From NCBI GenBank assembly GCA_948146395.1, contig OX411556.1:27141653-27205652 (forward strand): a stretch of 64,000 bases of DNA. The letters run 5' to 3'. This document shows, in pieces, positions 1-12,900 of the stretch. Below the pieces are notes generated by a model. It saw only the letters and a program-made list of their open reading frames with translations, made no database searches and was not told the origin of the DNA. The stretch comes from Fragum whitleyi. Its lineage: Eukaryota; Mollusca; Bivalvia; Cardiida; Cardiidae. Every line of letters starts with the position of its first letter. Position 1 is the first letter of the stretch. The translations under genes and the position numbers were made by a program.

Positions 1-310
1 CACTCAAAAAAAAGAATAAACAACGCCATTCAAAACAAATTTGGAACGAGATAATTTTTTGACATAATTCAAAATACAAGCGTGTATTAGGTCCTTGAAG
101 AAATAGGAAGATATCTATTGAACTTGTATGCATATTTTATTAGAGGGAGGTAATTAATATCGCTAATTTTGTTTATCCTGAACAAAATTTGCAATATTGG
201 ATTACCTCCCATTAAATTCACTCAAAACTTGCTCCACTCACTCTTCAATTTCATTTTCAAACCATTCCAAAAGCATTCACCCTGTCAATTTTACGAGGTA
301 ACTAACTGTA
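1..310 (-). mobile_element. Tc1/mariner-type MITE, copy 1 (cut by window edge)
   Basis: Family description, used for the copies below: ~430 bp, flanked by TA, ends CAGTTA..., subterminal ACATCGTGAAATTGACA, an arm with GAATGATTTTGGAATGA and GAGTGTGTGGAGCGAG, an internal hairpin GGGAGGTAAT...TCGCTAATTTTGTTC / complement, a unique middle with CTTCAAGAACCAATCAGACG, then GGAGCGTTTTTGATCGATTT, GAGCGCTGAGTGAGCGATTT and the right end. No coding capacity. Plus orientation means the hairpin lies near the left end. This copy is reversed and ends ...CTAACTGTA at 310. Confidence 0.85.
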
Positions 311-873
311 TAATGACATCACACTTTGCACGCCAGTGTTCAACGTTTCTTGGTATTGTTAGCAAACGATCATTGGTGGTCCAAGTACCGTCGATTTACA
401 GAAATTAACTATGTACTTAAAGCTGCAGTGCATATAAAGTCGCGTTCCTGTTGCCTGGATGGCTCTTTACATGTCAAATGCGACACGATTTAAGGCTTTT
501 CCATTTGACGAATCCATTTATTTTTATTATTAAAGTGGTTGTCGATGAAATTCAAAAGAGGGTGCAATTTCAAAGAAAGAAAATCTCTTGGGATAGAAAA
601 CATCAAGGAAGAATTGCTCGTCTTTTCAAGAGTAAAACCTCAGAGACGTAAAGTTCAGGAAAGGGCTAGGTTGGGTCAACGGACAGTTAAAAGACGAAGT
701 ACTTAAAACTAATTGAGGAAATTAGAGCTCTTAACTAAACTTGACCCTTGTGTAGATTAAACAATTGAGCTTTTATTCAAATACAATTAGCTCAATCTGT
801 CGAAAGACAATGTACATGCATACGTGGAACAGTAAAAATCTTAAGCTGTCGTCAGAGCTTAGCGTTCTGCTCT

Positions 874-962
874 ACGTTCAGGATGACAAAACGGTGTAAA
901 CATTTCCAAATGATTCCCCGCTTTGCACGATCACGTGCAAAGCGGGGAATATTTGGCAATAG
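874..962. repeat. Foldback element, CACGTGC family
   Basis: GTTCAGGATGACAAAACGGT followed by a palindrome CCCCGCTTTGCACG / CGTGCAAAGCGGGG. The right arm is short. Other members are at 4898, 14227, 51084, 58485, 60337 and 60455. Nothing recognisable lies between 311 and 873. Confidence 0.7.
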
Positions 963-967
963 TTGGA

Positions 968-1302
968 CTATAATTAAGGACATCGTGAAATTGACAAGGT
1001 GGTTGAGTTAGAATGAATAAGAAATGGATTTGAATGGGTGTGTGGAGCGAGTTTTGAGTAAAATTTAAGGGAGATTATACACTATCACTAATTTCGTCCA
1101 AACTGGAATAATTAAATTCCTTGAAAAAATCCGTTCTCTCCAATTGATCGTTTCAATCGATTTCGAATTGCTTTTAACGATTTCGGAGCGTTTTTGAGTG
1201 ACTTGAGTGAGTGTTTCGAATGAATGAATGGAACGCTGACTGAGCGATTTAAAACGGTTTTAATTAAGATCGATGTCCACTTCACGATGTTCTTAAATGC
1301 CC
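968..1302 (+). mobile_element. MITE copy 2, diverged
   Basis: Same family: GACATCGTGAAATTGACAAGG at the left, GGAGCGTTTTTGAGTGACTT and CACGATGTTCTTAAA at the right. The hairpin is decayed (GGGAGATTATACACTATCAC) and the middle is shortened. Confidence 0.75.
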
Positions 1303-1424
1303 CTTAAGGGACCACTCAAGGAATCACGAGCAAGAGCGGGTTGTCATAGGGAATTGTCCCATTTTTGTCAAGTCAATCAAACCAGTTTGATTATATGCAT
1401 ATAGACATATAATTTGTTACATAT

Positions 1425-1534
1425 TTCCCCCAAAAACCTAAGGTTGTCTGAAACCATTAAACTCGTCTTTACATAAAGATAGATTTAGAGTCTTTGGTCA
1501 ACTAGGTACTTATTTCCCCCCCCCCCCCCCCCCC

Positions 1535-1572
<38 letters not shown>

Positions 1573-1735
1573 ATCGGTTGTTTGAAAACACTAAACTCGT
1601 CGTTACATAAAGATAGATTTGTAGTCTTTGGTAAACTAGGTACATATTTCCACCAAAAACCTTAGGATGTTTGGAACCATAAAACTCGTCTTCAAATAAA
1701 AATAGATTTATAGTCTTTGGTAAACTCTAGCGGTG
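1425..1735. repeat. 83-bp tandem repeat (about 3 units) with C/A homopolymer
   Basis: Units share TAAACTCGTCTTTACATAAA, GATAGATTT and AGTCTTTGGTcAACTAGGTA. The first unit runs into a C-run and A-run at 1507-1571, a likely unstable microsatellite. Confidence 0.8.
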
Positions 1736-1861
1736 TTTACTCTTTAGAACCGAGGATTCGAGGAAGAAGTTCATAGAGCAGTCTTTCCGATAGTCTCTTA
1801 TTTGTTTGTCTGAATTGCGTTCAACGTCGATCCTCATAAAATTTCCCTTCACCGTTTCTTC

Positions 1862-2100
1862 AAAGGGGTTTTACGCCGCTTTCATCATTTTTTCAGTTAT
1901 ATCACGGCGGCTGGAGCACCTAACAATAGATTCCTGGTATTTCTTACACCAGTACTACCATTACATTCTTTCCTAGCCTCAGCTGCTATCTCACATAGGT
2001 CTACGCTTGTCGGCCCATTGGTGAGAGACAAGCAGTCGGAAAGAATGAGTGCCGCCGTCGGGGATCAACCCAGAGACCTCAACATTGGCAGTCCAATCGT
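1862..2100 (-). mobile_element. tRNA-derived SINE, copy 1
   Basis: Reversed SINE. The tail GGTTTTACGCCGCTTTCA is at the left, the body has CCATTGGTGAGAGACAAG..GTCGGAAAGAATGAGTGCCG, and a decayed tRNA head is at the right. A tail fragment of the same family (TCATATCACGGCGGCTTGAG) follows at about 2310-2335. Confidence 0.78.
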
Positions 2101-2376
2101 AGGCAAGGTCTCTGAAAAGTGGACATTCTTTAACGAAAAATATTTCGAGACGCTTCTAATGGGTTCGAACATCATAAGATTCCGAGAGACTTATGCGATA
2201 ATCTATATACATGTTTTCTATCAAAGTGACCAATCCTTTTTTTGTCATGAAGTGATATGTTTAGCGACCTTTCCCATTCGCGGCCGTTATCACAAGATTT
2301 ACTTAATTTCGTCATATCACGGCGGCTTGAGCACATAAAAATCTATTTATACAGCCTTATTGATCTGCCACATGTT

Positions 2377-2505
2377 TGGACTACTGAACTTTAACAGTGT
2401 TAACCGAGGTTTCCTAATGATTTTCATTAGGAAACCTCGGTCAACAATGTGAAAGTTCATTAGTACTGAAATGTTGCGAAACTACTACGGGTCAACTACC
2501 TTAAA
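2377..2505. repeat. Foldback element, CCGAGGTTTCC family
   Basis: Near-perfect palindrome ACCGAGGTTTCCTAATGA / TCATTAGGAAACCTCGGT inside longer arms with GAACTTTxACAxTGTT, ending ACTACGGGTCAACTACCTTA. Relatives are at 8195 and 21392, with a half copy at 2595-2680 (GACCCGTAATAGTTCCGCAA). Confidence 0.75.
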
Positions 2506-2825
2506 ACGAGCTTGAAGCTACATGACTAATCAGATGCATATTACGACAATAAAGGCTAGTGTGTTGTGAATATGACATCGAAATAACGTTATAAAGGTAG
2601 TGGACCCGTAATAGTTCCGCAACATTTCGGAATGCCCGATCTTTGACAATGCTGACCGAGGTTTGCGTCGATAAAGCTAATGGCGACACCCAGTCTATCG
2701 CCCTTTTTCTCTGAAAATAGGAGAGCTAGCAATGAAAATAACACACAGATATTTCAGTGTTTAATTTCTTACGTAAACAGAATCTCAGCGTCACGTGTTG
2801 TATACATATGGATCATTAAATATTA

Positions 2826-3913
2826 TTACCTAAGTTGATTACCCGTTGCACATGTGTACACAACTGCTATTATTGCGAACAGAACAGCTTTCGAACAAAC
2901 TAAAATAAAATTTAGATAGATATACCACTGATATGATACATAACTCATAAGCGCACCAGTAAACAAGGGGAACACCATGGTCCCCACTGCTCCGATAATA
3001 AACAATATACTAGTAATCTTCCCCGTCAGTTTGACAACGTTCTCCGACAGCCAGCTGAATATGGACGCAAACATTATCGACATTCCGAGTCCAAAGACAG
3101 CGACAGACGCCCATATCAGTATCACAATATCAAATACTACCGCAGTCCATAATCCAACGACGCCCACGGCTAGAATTCCAATGAAAGTGAAAATGATTGT
3201 AGTTTGGGTCATGAATTTTACTATAAATATACCGGAGAAGCGACCGCTAGCGAATGCGATCCACATGACGGAGGTAGCCGTAGCTCCTTGCGACTTGGTC
3301 CATCCAATACCCAACAGGAATGTCATTAGATATCCAATAAATGTCTTTTCTATCAAGAAATATATCAGAAATACTCCAGATTGCAACAATATAAACAATG
3401 CCTTCAATTTCGTACTGAGACTCTTATTTTCTATTTTCTTTTTACCCGATTGACCTTTCACGGGTGTGACCAATGCATAGCTATAAAGGTTCCCATAGCA
3501 ACAGTATAAGATTATGAAAGACATCGTTGCAGAAACGGACACGCATGTAGAGATAGAATAAGGAACGAATATCCGAGTTTCACCGTACTCAAAATCAGGC
3601 GTAGGTAAAAGATCTGTTAATGTTTCATTGGAATGTGTTGATATATTGAAAAATGAATCCGTTATATTTCCATTATCTTGAAATATTTCATTTGAATGTC
3701 CTATGTTTGATGAATTAGGTAGAGATTGATTTAATGCTGATGATATACTTAGAAGTTCAAACGTTTCGAACCGGAAAACAGCCAATTTGGGGGCTAAAAA
3801 GGGTCCAGCGATGAAAGGTGAAACTATTGCTCCTATGCTGAATCCAAAATGGACGGCTTGCATGTATGGGCCCCCTTCGTGTCTCCAAACATGGACGATA
3901 TCGGTTGTACCAA
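2826..3913 (-). CDS. MFSD4B: MFSD4-like gene, exon 4 with stop (residues 181-542)
   Basis: The large terminal exon starts after TTTCAG with TT, completing a valine codon, then GTTDIVHVWRHEGGPYMQAV. It codes TM5 onwards: HFGFSIGAIVSPF and PFLAPK; a glycosylation-rich loop (NQS, NSS, NIT, NIS, NET); a basic cytosolic linker near GQSGKKKIENKS; and six further hydrophobic segments including GIGWTKSQGATATS. It ends CATGNQLR-stop. No clear AATAAA signal is seen close downstream. Confidence 0.88.
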
Positions 3914-6900
3914 CTGAAATGGATCAACAGTCGTTTAAGCATTTGCGATCCGTCACGCAAAAGGAAAAATCATACAAATTCGTAAATAATACAATTGAAA
4001 AAGAGGTTGTATCCAGTAAAATTTAATCAGAGGTCATATTTCAAAGATTCTTAACAAGAAGGAATTATAGTTAATGACATCGTGAAATTGACAAGGGAAT
4101 GATTTTGGAATGCAATTGAATGAGTGATAGGATCGAGTTGTGAGTTAAATTAAAGAGAGATAATACAATATCGCTAATTTTGTTCAGGATGAACAAAATT
4201 ATCGACATTTATTATCTCCCTTTTATAAAATATGCATACATTTTTTTCTTATAAAATATGCATACATGTTTTATGAATATCTTCCTCCCTTTTATAAAAT
4301 ATGTATACAAGTTTTAAGAATAGCTTCCTATAAGAATCAATAGTACACTTACAATTTAACTATGTAAGTGAAACCGATGTTTTCTTTTTCTAACTATTTC
4401 TATTTGATTGTAGTTGTCTTTTTAAGTGATTTAGGAGCGTTAACGAATGTTTTGAGTGAGTGTTTGGAGTGGAGCGTTGTGCAAGCGAATTAAAATAGTT
4501 TTGATCGGACTTAGAGTCAATTTCACGATGTTACTTATCTAGTCAAGGTTACCCGGAGGTCGTATTTCAAAGATTCTTGCACCAGAGGGTGGAATAACCT
4601 TTCAAGATTCAGAAAATTAGCCAATTGTGAAAACGTTTTAATTCTAATCAGCCTTCGAGGTCCATGCACTCTGGCGAGGATGCCAACTTAACGCAATACT
4701 CAGACAGAGAATTTTCGCAAATGGACGATATCTTTTATATAATAAAATTGTCCAGTATAATCAATTTATAAATATGATTTTTCCACAGGTCACAATTGGC
4801 CCCTATAGTGTAAACAAGGAGGGTAACTGAGGTCAATTTTTCCCTTGATACATGTATCACATTGGATACGTCCCATTTTCAAAATGGCCCATCCTTAAGA
4901 CCTGCCCTGCATTAATGATGAAAACCTTAGTGAAACGTTTTGGAATGATACCCAGCTTTGCACGTATGTGCACGTGCAAAGCGGGTTATCATCTCAAAAC
5001 GTTTGCGCAACGGTTTTACATCCTGAACGCGAGGCTGGCACACATTCTAACCAAGTTTCATGAAGAAGGTTACTGATACTTATGGGCAAAATTCTTGTCT
5101 GGGTTTCGCGACATTAGAACAAAATCTTTTTTGTGTGAAACCGAAAATCATTGAACGAAGCGTCATTTTAAAGAAGGCGCTCACACCTTCAAATCTTCGA
5201 TGGTATTTTAAGGTTTATGTAAAGATGAACTCGTAACAAACATACTTTCTAATTAGAAATAGAACACAGCAAAATTGAGAGTGTCTAAGACAGTCCCATT
5301 TTGTTTGATAATGCTTCCGTTTCGTTGAACCCATGCCAAACCTCTTGCTATTTCGCCAAATTATCAATCGACAAATGTACTTTTTGTCACATTTCATATG
5401 TACGACATATAAGAAATTACTCATGATTGCGTTCTTAATGACCGATAAACCAGTTCAGGGCAACGAAACATCCTGAGAAACACGGTAATAGTTACCTACG
5501 CATCGCTCAAATCTTGAAGCTCTCACAAGTGCTAGGTTACATGTATCAGAACGGACGGCAGAATTAAAGTTGCTGCCCATTTATGTTTATTAGCCTCTGT
5601 ACATGTACATAAAATGCAATAAATGAATTGAAATAGAAGTTACTGTGATTAGTTTTGTAATTCTCCCCTAATGCAAATCGTGAAATTACCAAGCTGAACG
5701 ATATTGGAATGATCATGGATTGAAATTGAGTGAGTATGAGGAGCGAGTTTTCAGTGAATTTAAAGGGAGTTTAGCCAATATCGGAAATTTTGTTCAGGCT
5801 GATATTTATTACCTCCCTTTAATAAAATATGCATAGAAATCATATAAATAATTTCCTATTTCTTCAGAAACCACCAGGCGCTTACAATATGAATTATGTC
5901 AGTGAAATGGCGATTTTTTTCTTTTTATATTTATTTTCAATGCAGTTGTTGTATCATTTTTAGTGATTTTGGAGCGTTTTTGAATGGTTTGAGTGAGTGT
6001 TTGTAATAAATGAATGGAGCGCTAAGTGAAAATGTTTTTAATTGAGAAGAACGTCAATTTCACGATGTAACTAACTGTAGCAGGACAAAGGTCAAGGTCA
6101 CCTAAAAGCTTGATATGGTCGAAGGTACATGTTTACAAACCTGCGTCAATGGCAGACCCGAATCCACCGCCTAGAAGGTGCAATATAAACATCACAGGAA
6201 AGTTAGGACTCCATGGCGTCACAACAGAGGTGGCAGCCAGACCAAAGGTCAAGGTAATGTATAATACAATCTTGTTGAACCGATCGTACACAGCTCCTCC
6301 AAGTACGGACCCAATCAGTCCCCTGCAGAAAAAAAGTAAATTTCTATTACTTTTGACACAAGGAAATACCTTGTGATGGGACCAACATTAGAAAAAGAAA
6401 AGAGTAGTCAAGACTGATGGTATAATTTCGAAAAGGATGTATGATAAAACGACCAATGATTGATTGAATGGAGTTTTACGCCGCTTTCAACATTTTTTTC
6501 AGTTATATCGCGGCGGCTGGAGCACCTAACAATGGTTTCCTGGTATTTCTCTCACTAGTACAACCATCACATTCTTTCCCAGCCTCCAGCTGCTATCTCA
6601 CATGGTCTTAGATTATCAACCCATTGGTGAGAGACAAATAGTCGGAAAGAACGAGTGCCACCGTCTGGGATCGAACCCGGGACATCTTGATTTTAATATT
6701 TTTGAACTCATGTCGATATGTAAAAATTTTAATTTTCTGACGACGTCGTTACATCTCGGTTTTTTTCCGAATATTTCGATTTACATGTAGGTGTTTTCGT
6801 TGTCTTGAGTGCATATAAAGGAAGGTAATCCAATATCGCTAATTTCGTTCAACTATATATTGTACTACCTCCCTTTATTTACACCTACGTCCTTTTGTGT

Positions 6901-9900
6901 TCGAGTGTCTTCAAGGTCCAATCGGGTGCGTTGAAACCGACACCTGACAAAAACATTGCGGAAAGATATCATCGATTTGAGTGAAATGTTGACCGTTTTG
7001 AACGAATTCTACATGTTCTTTAAACGATTTTGGATCGTTTTGAATTGTTTGAGTGAGTTTTTAAAATGAATGAAAGAAAAAAACCTAATCTCATTAGATT
7101 GAGCTTGGTCGAGGTAAATGTCAATATCAAGATGTTACGAGTTGTAGTCATCTGATAATAGAAATGTGTTATAGTAAAGTATAGTATATGACAATGCATA
7201 GATAGACAGTGCGATCAAGTAGAGCAAAGTAGATAAGCGACAGTTGTCCGTAAATTGGGTCAACAGCGAATATCCTTAGGTGCAACGTTACGCAATAAAC
7301 GATGAAAAAAAGTAGGAATTTTGCACTTGCACGGCATTTTATGATACATATTACAATTGCAACATCATTCACATAGGGATTTTTTTGTTTTTTGTTCTCA
7401 ATAAATCTTTTATTCTTTTTTGCTTAAAATACTTCTCGTATTTACGGAGTGTCGTAAAGTTATGTTCACAACAGTTATTAACATCGTGTATTTGACCAGG
7501 TAAATGATTTCCGCATGATTTTGGAATGAAATTGAATGAGTTTAATGAGTCAGTTTTGAGTGAAATTAAAGGGGGGGAATCCAATAACGCTAGTTTGGTT
7601 AGGTATGAACAATGTTAGCGAAATTTATTACCTCCCTTTAATAAAATATGTATAAAATTTATATAAATAGATTCCTACTTCTAAAAAAAAACAAAAACAA
7701 AAAAAAAAAAAAAACAGACGCTATGTTAAAATTCTTCCAAGCTATATTTATTTCAAATGCCTTTGATGATTTTATCCTTTTAAGATTTTAGATTTAAGGT
7801 TTGGGTGGGTGTTTAGAATGAATGAATGGAGCGCTGAGTGAGCGATTAAAAATTGTTTTGATAATGATGAAGGTCAATTTTACGTTGTAACTAATTGTAC
7901 CTCCATTAACAAATTTTAAGAAAAAGTACAACTACAACAAAAGTTTTTCATGTCTTATTAATAAGCTTAATATCTCATAAATAGAGATTTGAAAAAGAAA
8001 AAATAAAGATCGTGCGAGTTATAAATTCTTACCAACAGCTTTGTTAGCGCTTATCAATTACCGGTAAACTAACCTGAGTTTAGGATGGCGAAGTACTTGC
8101 AAACGTTTAAAAATGGCTACCAACGTTTCAAGTAAGGGCATGTACAACGGGGTTTACCATTTCTTATCGTCATTGAGAGAAGAGCTAGTTTTAAGGTAGT
8201 AATAGATCCGCAACATTTCGGAACTTATGATCTTTCACAATGTTAACCGAGATTTTCTAATGAAATTCATTAGGAAACCTCAATTAATACTGTTAAGTTC
8301 ATTTACCCGGAAACGTTGCGGAACTATTACGGGTTGACTAACTCAAAGAATCAGGCATCTTCAAGGGGTATCGAATCGATAGCTTCTTCTCGAATACCGT
8401 AAGATAAGTAAAACGTTCGTAACCCTTGGCTCGACAAGATGAGGATCAGGCTACATACCCAAGAGCCCAAGCCGTAAATAGCCAAGATGCAGTGGACAAA
8501 TCTTCATCTACAATCAGTCGTAGATCGGGGAATGTAGGACCAATTAGGGAAACTCTCCAACCCTGAAAAATACAGTTAGAGACACTGTGAAATTGATAAG
8601 TTGATTGACTTTGATAATATTTTGGAAGGATATTAAATGAGTGAAATTTATTGCATGAAATTAAAGGGGGGTAATACATTAACGGAAATTTCGACCAATT
8701 TAATTTCGTCCTATCTAAAAAGTATAAAGGCCCCATGGACTTTACCATAAAAAAAATTTCTGTGTCTTTGCAGACGCTCCCAAATCGACAACCGTCCAAC
8801 ACAGAAGGATGATTCGTTCCATTAGAATGAAGTTTTGAAGCACTGTGAATTAGAATTATTTCGAAGCATTTCCGAATAGTTTTGAGTGATTGATCTGACT
8901 GAATGGAACGTCGAGTAAGCGATTTAGAATGGTATGATCAATCAAACCAATAAGTGAAATTGTTGGAAAATCCCATAAATATCTACTTGTAAATAAAGTT
9001 TGTTTATTTCTTTTTATACTCATTTCATTCGGCGCTGTCGCAAAATTACTAAAATAACTAATTGAAACCTCAAAGACATCTTTTAAATACGAAATCAAAT
9101 GCAATTCTGAGGCCAGGTGAATGTTTTGCTTGCATAGAACTACTTTTCAGGTAGAGTGAGTAATTTTCCCCTTGTTTTCCAACGGTCCATGGGAGGTCAC
9201 TCATGAAAACTTGGTAAATGGAATTACTGGAATGGTAACCCTCCCTGACACTATTACTAATAATAGAATAATAACCTAGATTACACACATGAATACGGAT
9301 ACAACGCGAGCAGAATAGTGTAAAGCAGTTAGGTCGTGCCATATAGATCTATGCAATGGGGTTTTACACTACTTTTCAACACACGACATTAAATCTCGAG
9401 AGTAATTATTTTTCATGCTTACTCTTTCATTTTTTCATTTGAAAATGAAAATCGCGGAACATTAATTGAGTATCCCTTTATTGAATTTTTAAAGCAGATA
9501 ACAACAGAATTTTGATTGTGACCATGGAGAATCGATTAGTGTTGCAAAAAATAATGATAACTAGATAATCTTATTGTCCTTTCTTTTCTTTTATACCCAA
9601 TGGATCAGACAATCACTCTTTAAACTACACCCGGTAAATGCCGATAGTTATCGAACCTTGTAATTGCAGGACTTTTGTTGACGATTGACGATATATGTTG
9701 AGAAATGTATATCTGAAGCAAGATGCGAACTTGGGTCAGGTCTTTATCCTATTATCGTAATTTTACATGTAAAATTTCTCTTTTCTCAACAAATGGAAGA
9801 ATCGCTCAAGTATGCCAACAGAAACGTCCACCATCAGTACTTCAGTGCTTTGATTTAATTTAACCCATCACTTGACGACAAAATTTAAGACCGATTCAAA

Positions 9901-12900
9901 TTGAGTTATACACCATTACAATTATTTATAGTTGAAGAGATTTAGAAAATACTTGACTTATTGGAAAGATTTGTTTGTTTGAATGGGGTCTTAACTCGCT
10001 TTCAACAATCAACGAGTAATATCGCGGCAGCAGGAGCTCCTAACAACTGGATTCTGGTATTTCGCACACCAGTTATACTTTTACATCCTTTCATAGCCTC
10101 CAGCTGCCATCCCATATAGGTCTACGATTATCGACTGATTGGTGAGAGACAAATAGTCGAAAAGGATGAGTGCCCCGTCAGGAATCGTACCCAGGACCCT
10201 ATGAATGATCGTGCGACGCACTACCACTAAGCGATGACGGCGGCAATTATGGGGAAGAAAAGATTGATTGATTGCATGGACCTTAACGCCGCTTTCAACA
10301 ATCTTTCAGTAATATCGCGGCGACCGGAGCTCCTAACAAAGGATTCCTGGCATTTCTCTCACCGGTACTACCATCACATCCTTTCCTAGCCTCCAGCTGC
10401 TATCTCACATAGGTCTACGATTATCAACCCATTGGGAGGAAGACAAATAGTGGGAAAGAATGAATGCCGCTACCACTATGCGATAACGGCAACTCATATA
10501 GGGAAGAAAAGAATGTGTTCAATGAAGAAAATGCTTCTAAAAGCAATTCATTCATTGTCCACATTCTTTTCCAAAGATTTATATTAAAAGTAAGATTGTA
10601 TAAGAGCGGGTGACAATGAAAGTTTCGGGTAAACGTGAGTCGTAATATGAATAAATATTTTATATAACGACATAACATTAGATACAGTGAAGCGCAAATA
10701 TAATTTACTGTAGAAAAGCAATTGTCGCTCGAAAAGTCGCGCCGTTTACACTTTGATCAACAACCCCTTGAATTTTCAAATGCGATATGAGGTACGTTTC
10801 ATTAGAAAGGGGGCATGCTTCATACGAAGAGGAGTATGATATACTACAGTTATTCACATCCTGAACTTGACTCTCATCTCGATGGAAACCATTCAAAATC
10901 AATCGATCAGCGCTCCAATCAAAAATTTTAAACACTCACTCCACTCAGTCAAAAAACGCTCCGAAATTGTACAAAAATGCTCCAAAATCGTTCAAAATGA
11001 TTAATTTTGAAATCAAACCGATCAAATAATCGCATGATTTTGAAGGCTGGTGTTGATTTTTAAGCGCCTGATTTTCCGTAAATACATAAATTCAGAAAAA
11101 AACATAGATTTTATTAAATGAAGGTAAAGAATTGTCGCTAATTTTGTCTAATTTGCGATTATGCTTGACCTCCCTTGAAAATCATTCAAACTCGCCCATC
11201 ACACTAATTCAACTTCATTCCGAATTCATTCCAAAATCATTCAACAGGAATATTTCCCGAGATGCATAACTGTACTTATCAAATGCGGAGAATATTTTTG
11301 ATTTCATTTACTATTTAATTGTAAGCCTGGGATTCAGGCTTTGTTTTAGAAGTTTGTAACAAGGTAGATAACCAAGTTGAACCCTTCAGACCATTTAATG
11401 AGTCCACTTCTCTTCTAAGATTCAAGCATCAGAAACTAGACATTGACTAAATATTACATATTTTCAATAATGTACGGTACCTCTATTTACTAGACGGCTA
11501 CCAGTCTATTAAATGGTGTGTTAAGTCGCATCAAAAAGTTCAATTCAACGCACAAGTTAAATTACATCTGCGATAAATCGTCGGTGAATCGGCAAATAAA
11601 AAACGAAAAACGTTGACTTCAATAAGAAAAAATCCTACCAAAAATTCCCATCTGAAAAGATTGTTTTTGTTCAGCACTTGTTGATATGAACTTGGATAAA
11701 GAGGGTTGTGATTGAACTACGACACAAATATGTTCTGCAAAAGCAAACAGAAACGGCTGAGGCCAGTCTACTGAGAAGGATTCAGACGCCACTTGGGACG
11801 ACCTAGCGTGACCAATTCACAACTTTTAACACGGAACCTTATCTGTTATCTACGTAATTTGTGTTTTGTATCATTTCCCTGCATATATGATTCCCGTTTT
11901 TCGTAGAACAGAAAAATGTTTAGGGTTTTTTTTTATTATTATCCCATTGTTATCTGTTCTTTTCAGAAATTAATAAGGACAATATGAAATTACTTTAAAT
12001 TGATAAGTAATGGTATTAATTTAAGTATTTACAATTTACATGAGCGCACATGGAGGGATGTTAATAGTCTGAGAAATATGAGTTAAACATTTGAAATATT
12101 TGAATACGGAGATTGATATTCGGTCAAGTCAAGAATTAATGTCACAAATAACATTATTTGAATAATTTCACCATACCAGAAACCCACAAAATTGCTTTGC
12201 GGCGATTACTTATTATGTAATTGATTGATTGATTGAATGGAGTTTTACGCCGCTTTCAACATTATTTCAGTTATATCGCGGCTGCTGGAGCACCTAACAA
12301 TGGATTCCTGGTATTTCTATCACCAGTACAACCCCCACATTCTTTCCTAGCCTCCAGCCGCTATCTCACATAGGTCTACGATTATCGACCCATTGGTGAG
12401 AGACAAATAGTCGGAAAGAATGAGTGCCGCCGTCGGGGATCGAACCCGCGAACTCTAGATTGACAGTCCGACGCGCTACCAACTGCGCTATGACGGCGGC
12501 TACTTATTATGTAAAACACGACCTCTAATTAGTTTCTTCATAAGTTCACTTACGCATGGTTTTCTGTCATTTGCTATGACAAAATGAAAGCAAGATTTCT
12601 CCGAGCTATCTAATCAGTCCACCAACTAAAAAGCGTATACTGCCGCCATTCGCCCATTCGACAAGTGTCGTGTGTAATATTTTTTTTTTTCAAATAAAAC
12701 TACGGGAGGCACTATCAAAGCCATTGTGAATCGAAAACTCAACAGTCCATTATTTCATTCCAAACACTTAAAAACGCTCAAAATCAATGAAAAAGATAAA
12801 ATAAACAACTTCACCAAAAATGGCGATATTGGATTACCTCCCTTTATTTTCATTCAAACTCACTCATCGCACTCATTCCGATATCATTCAAGTATCTATC

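Noticed and set aside
2977..3453. 158-codon plus-strand open frame
   Set aside because: It lies antisense to MFSD4-like exon 4, whose coding frame is well supported.
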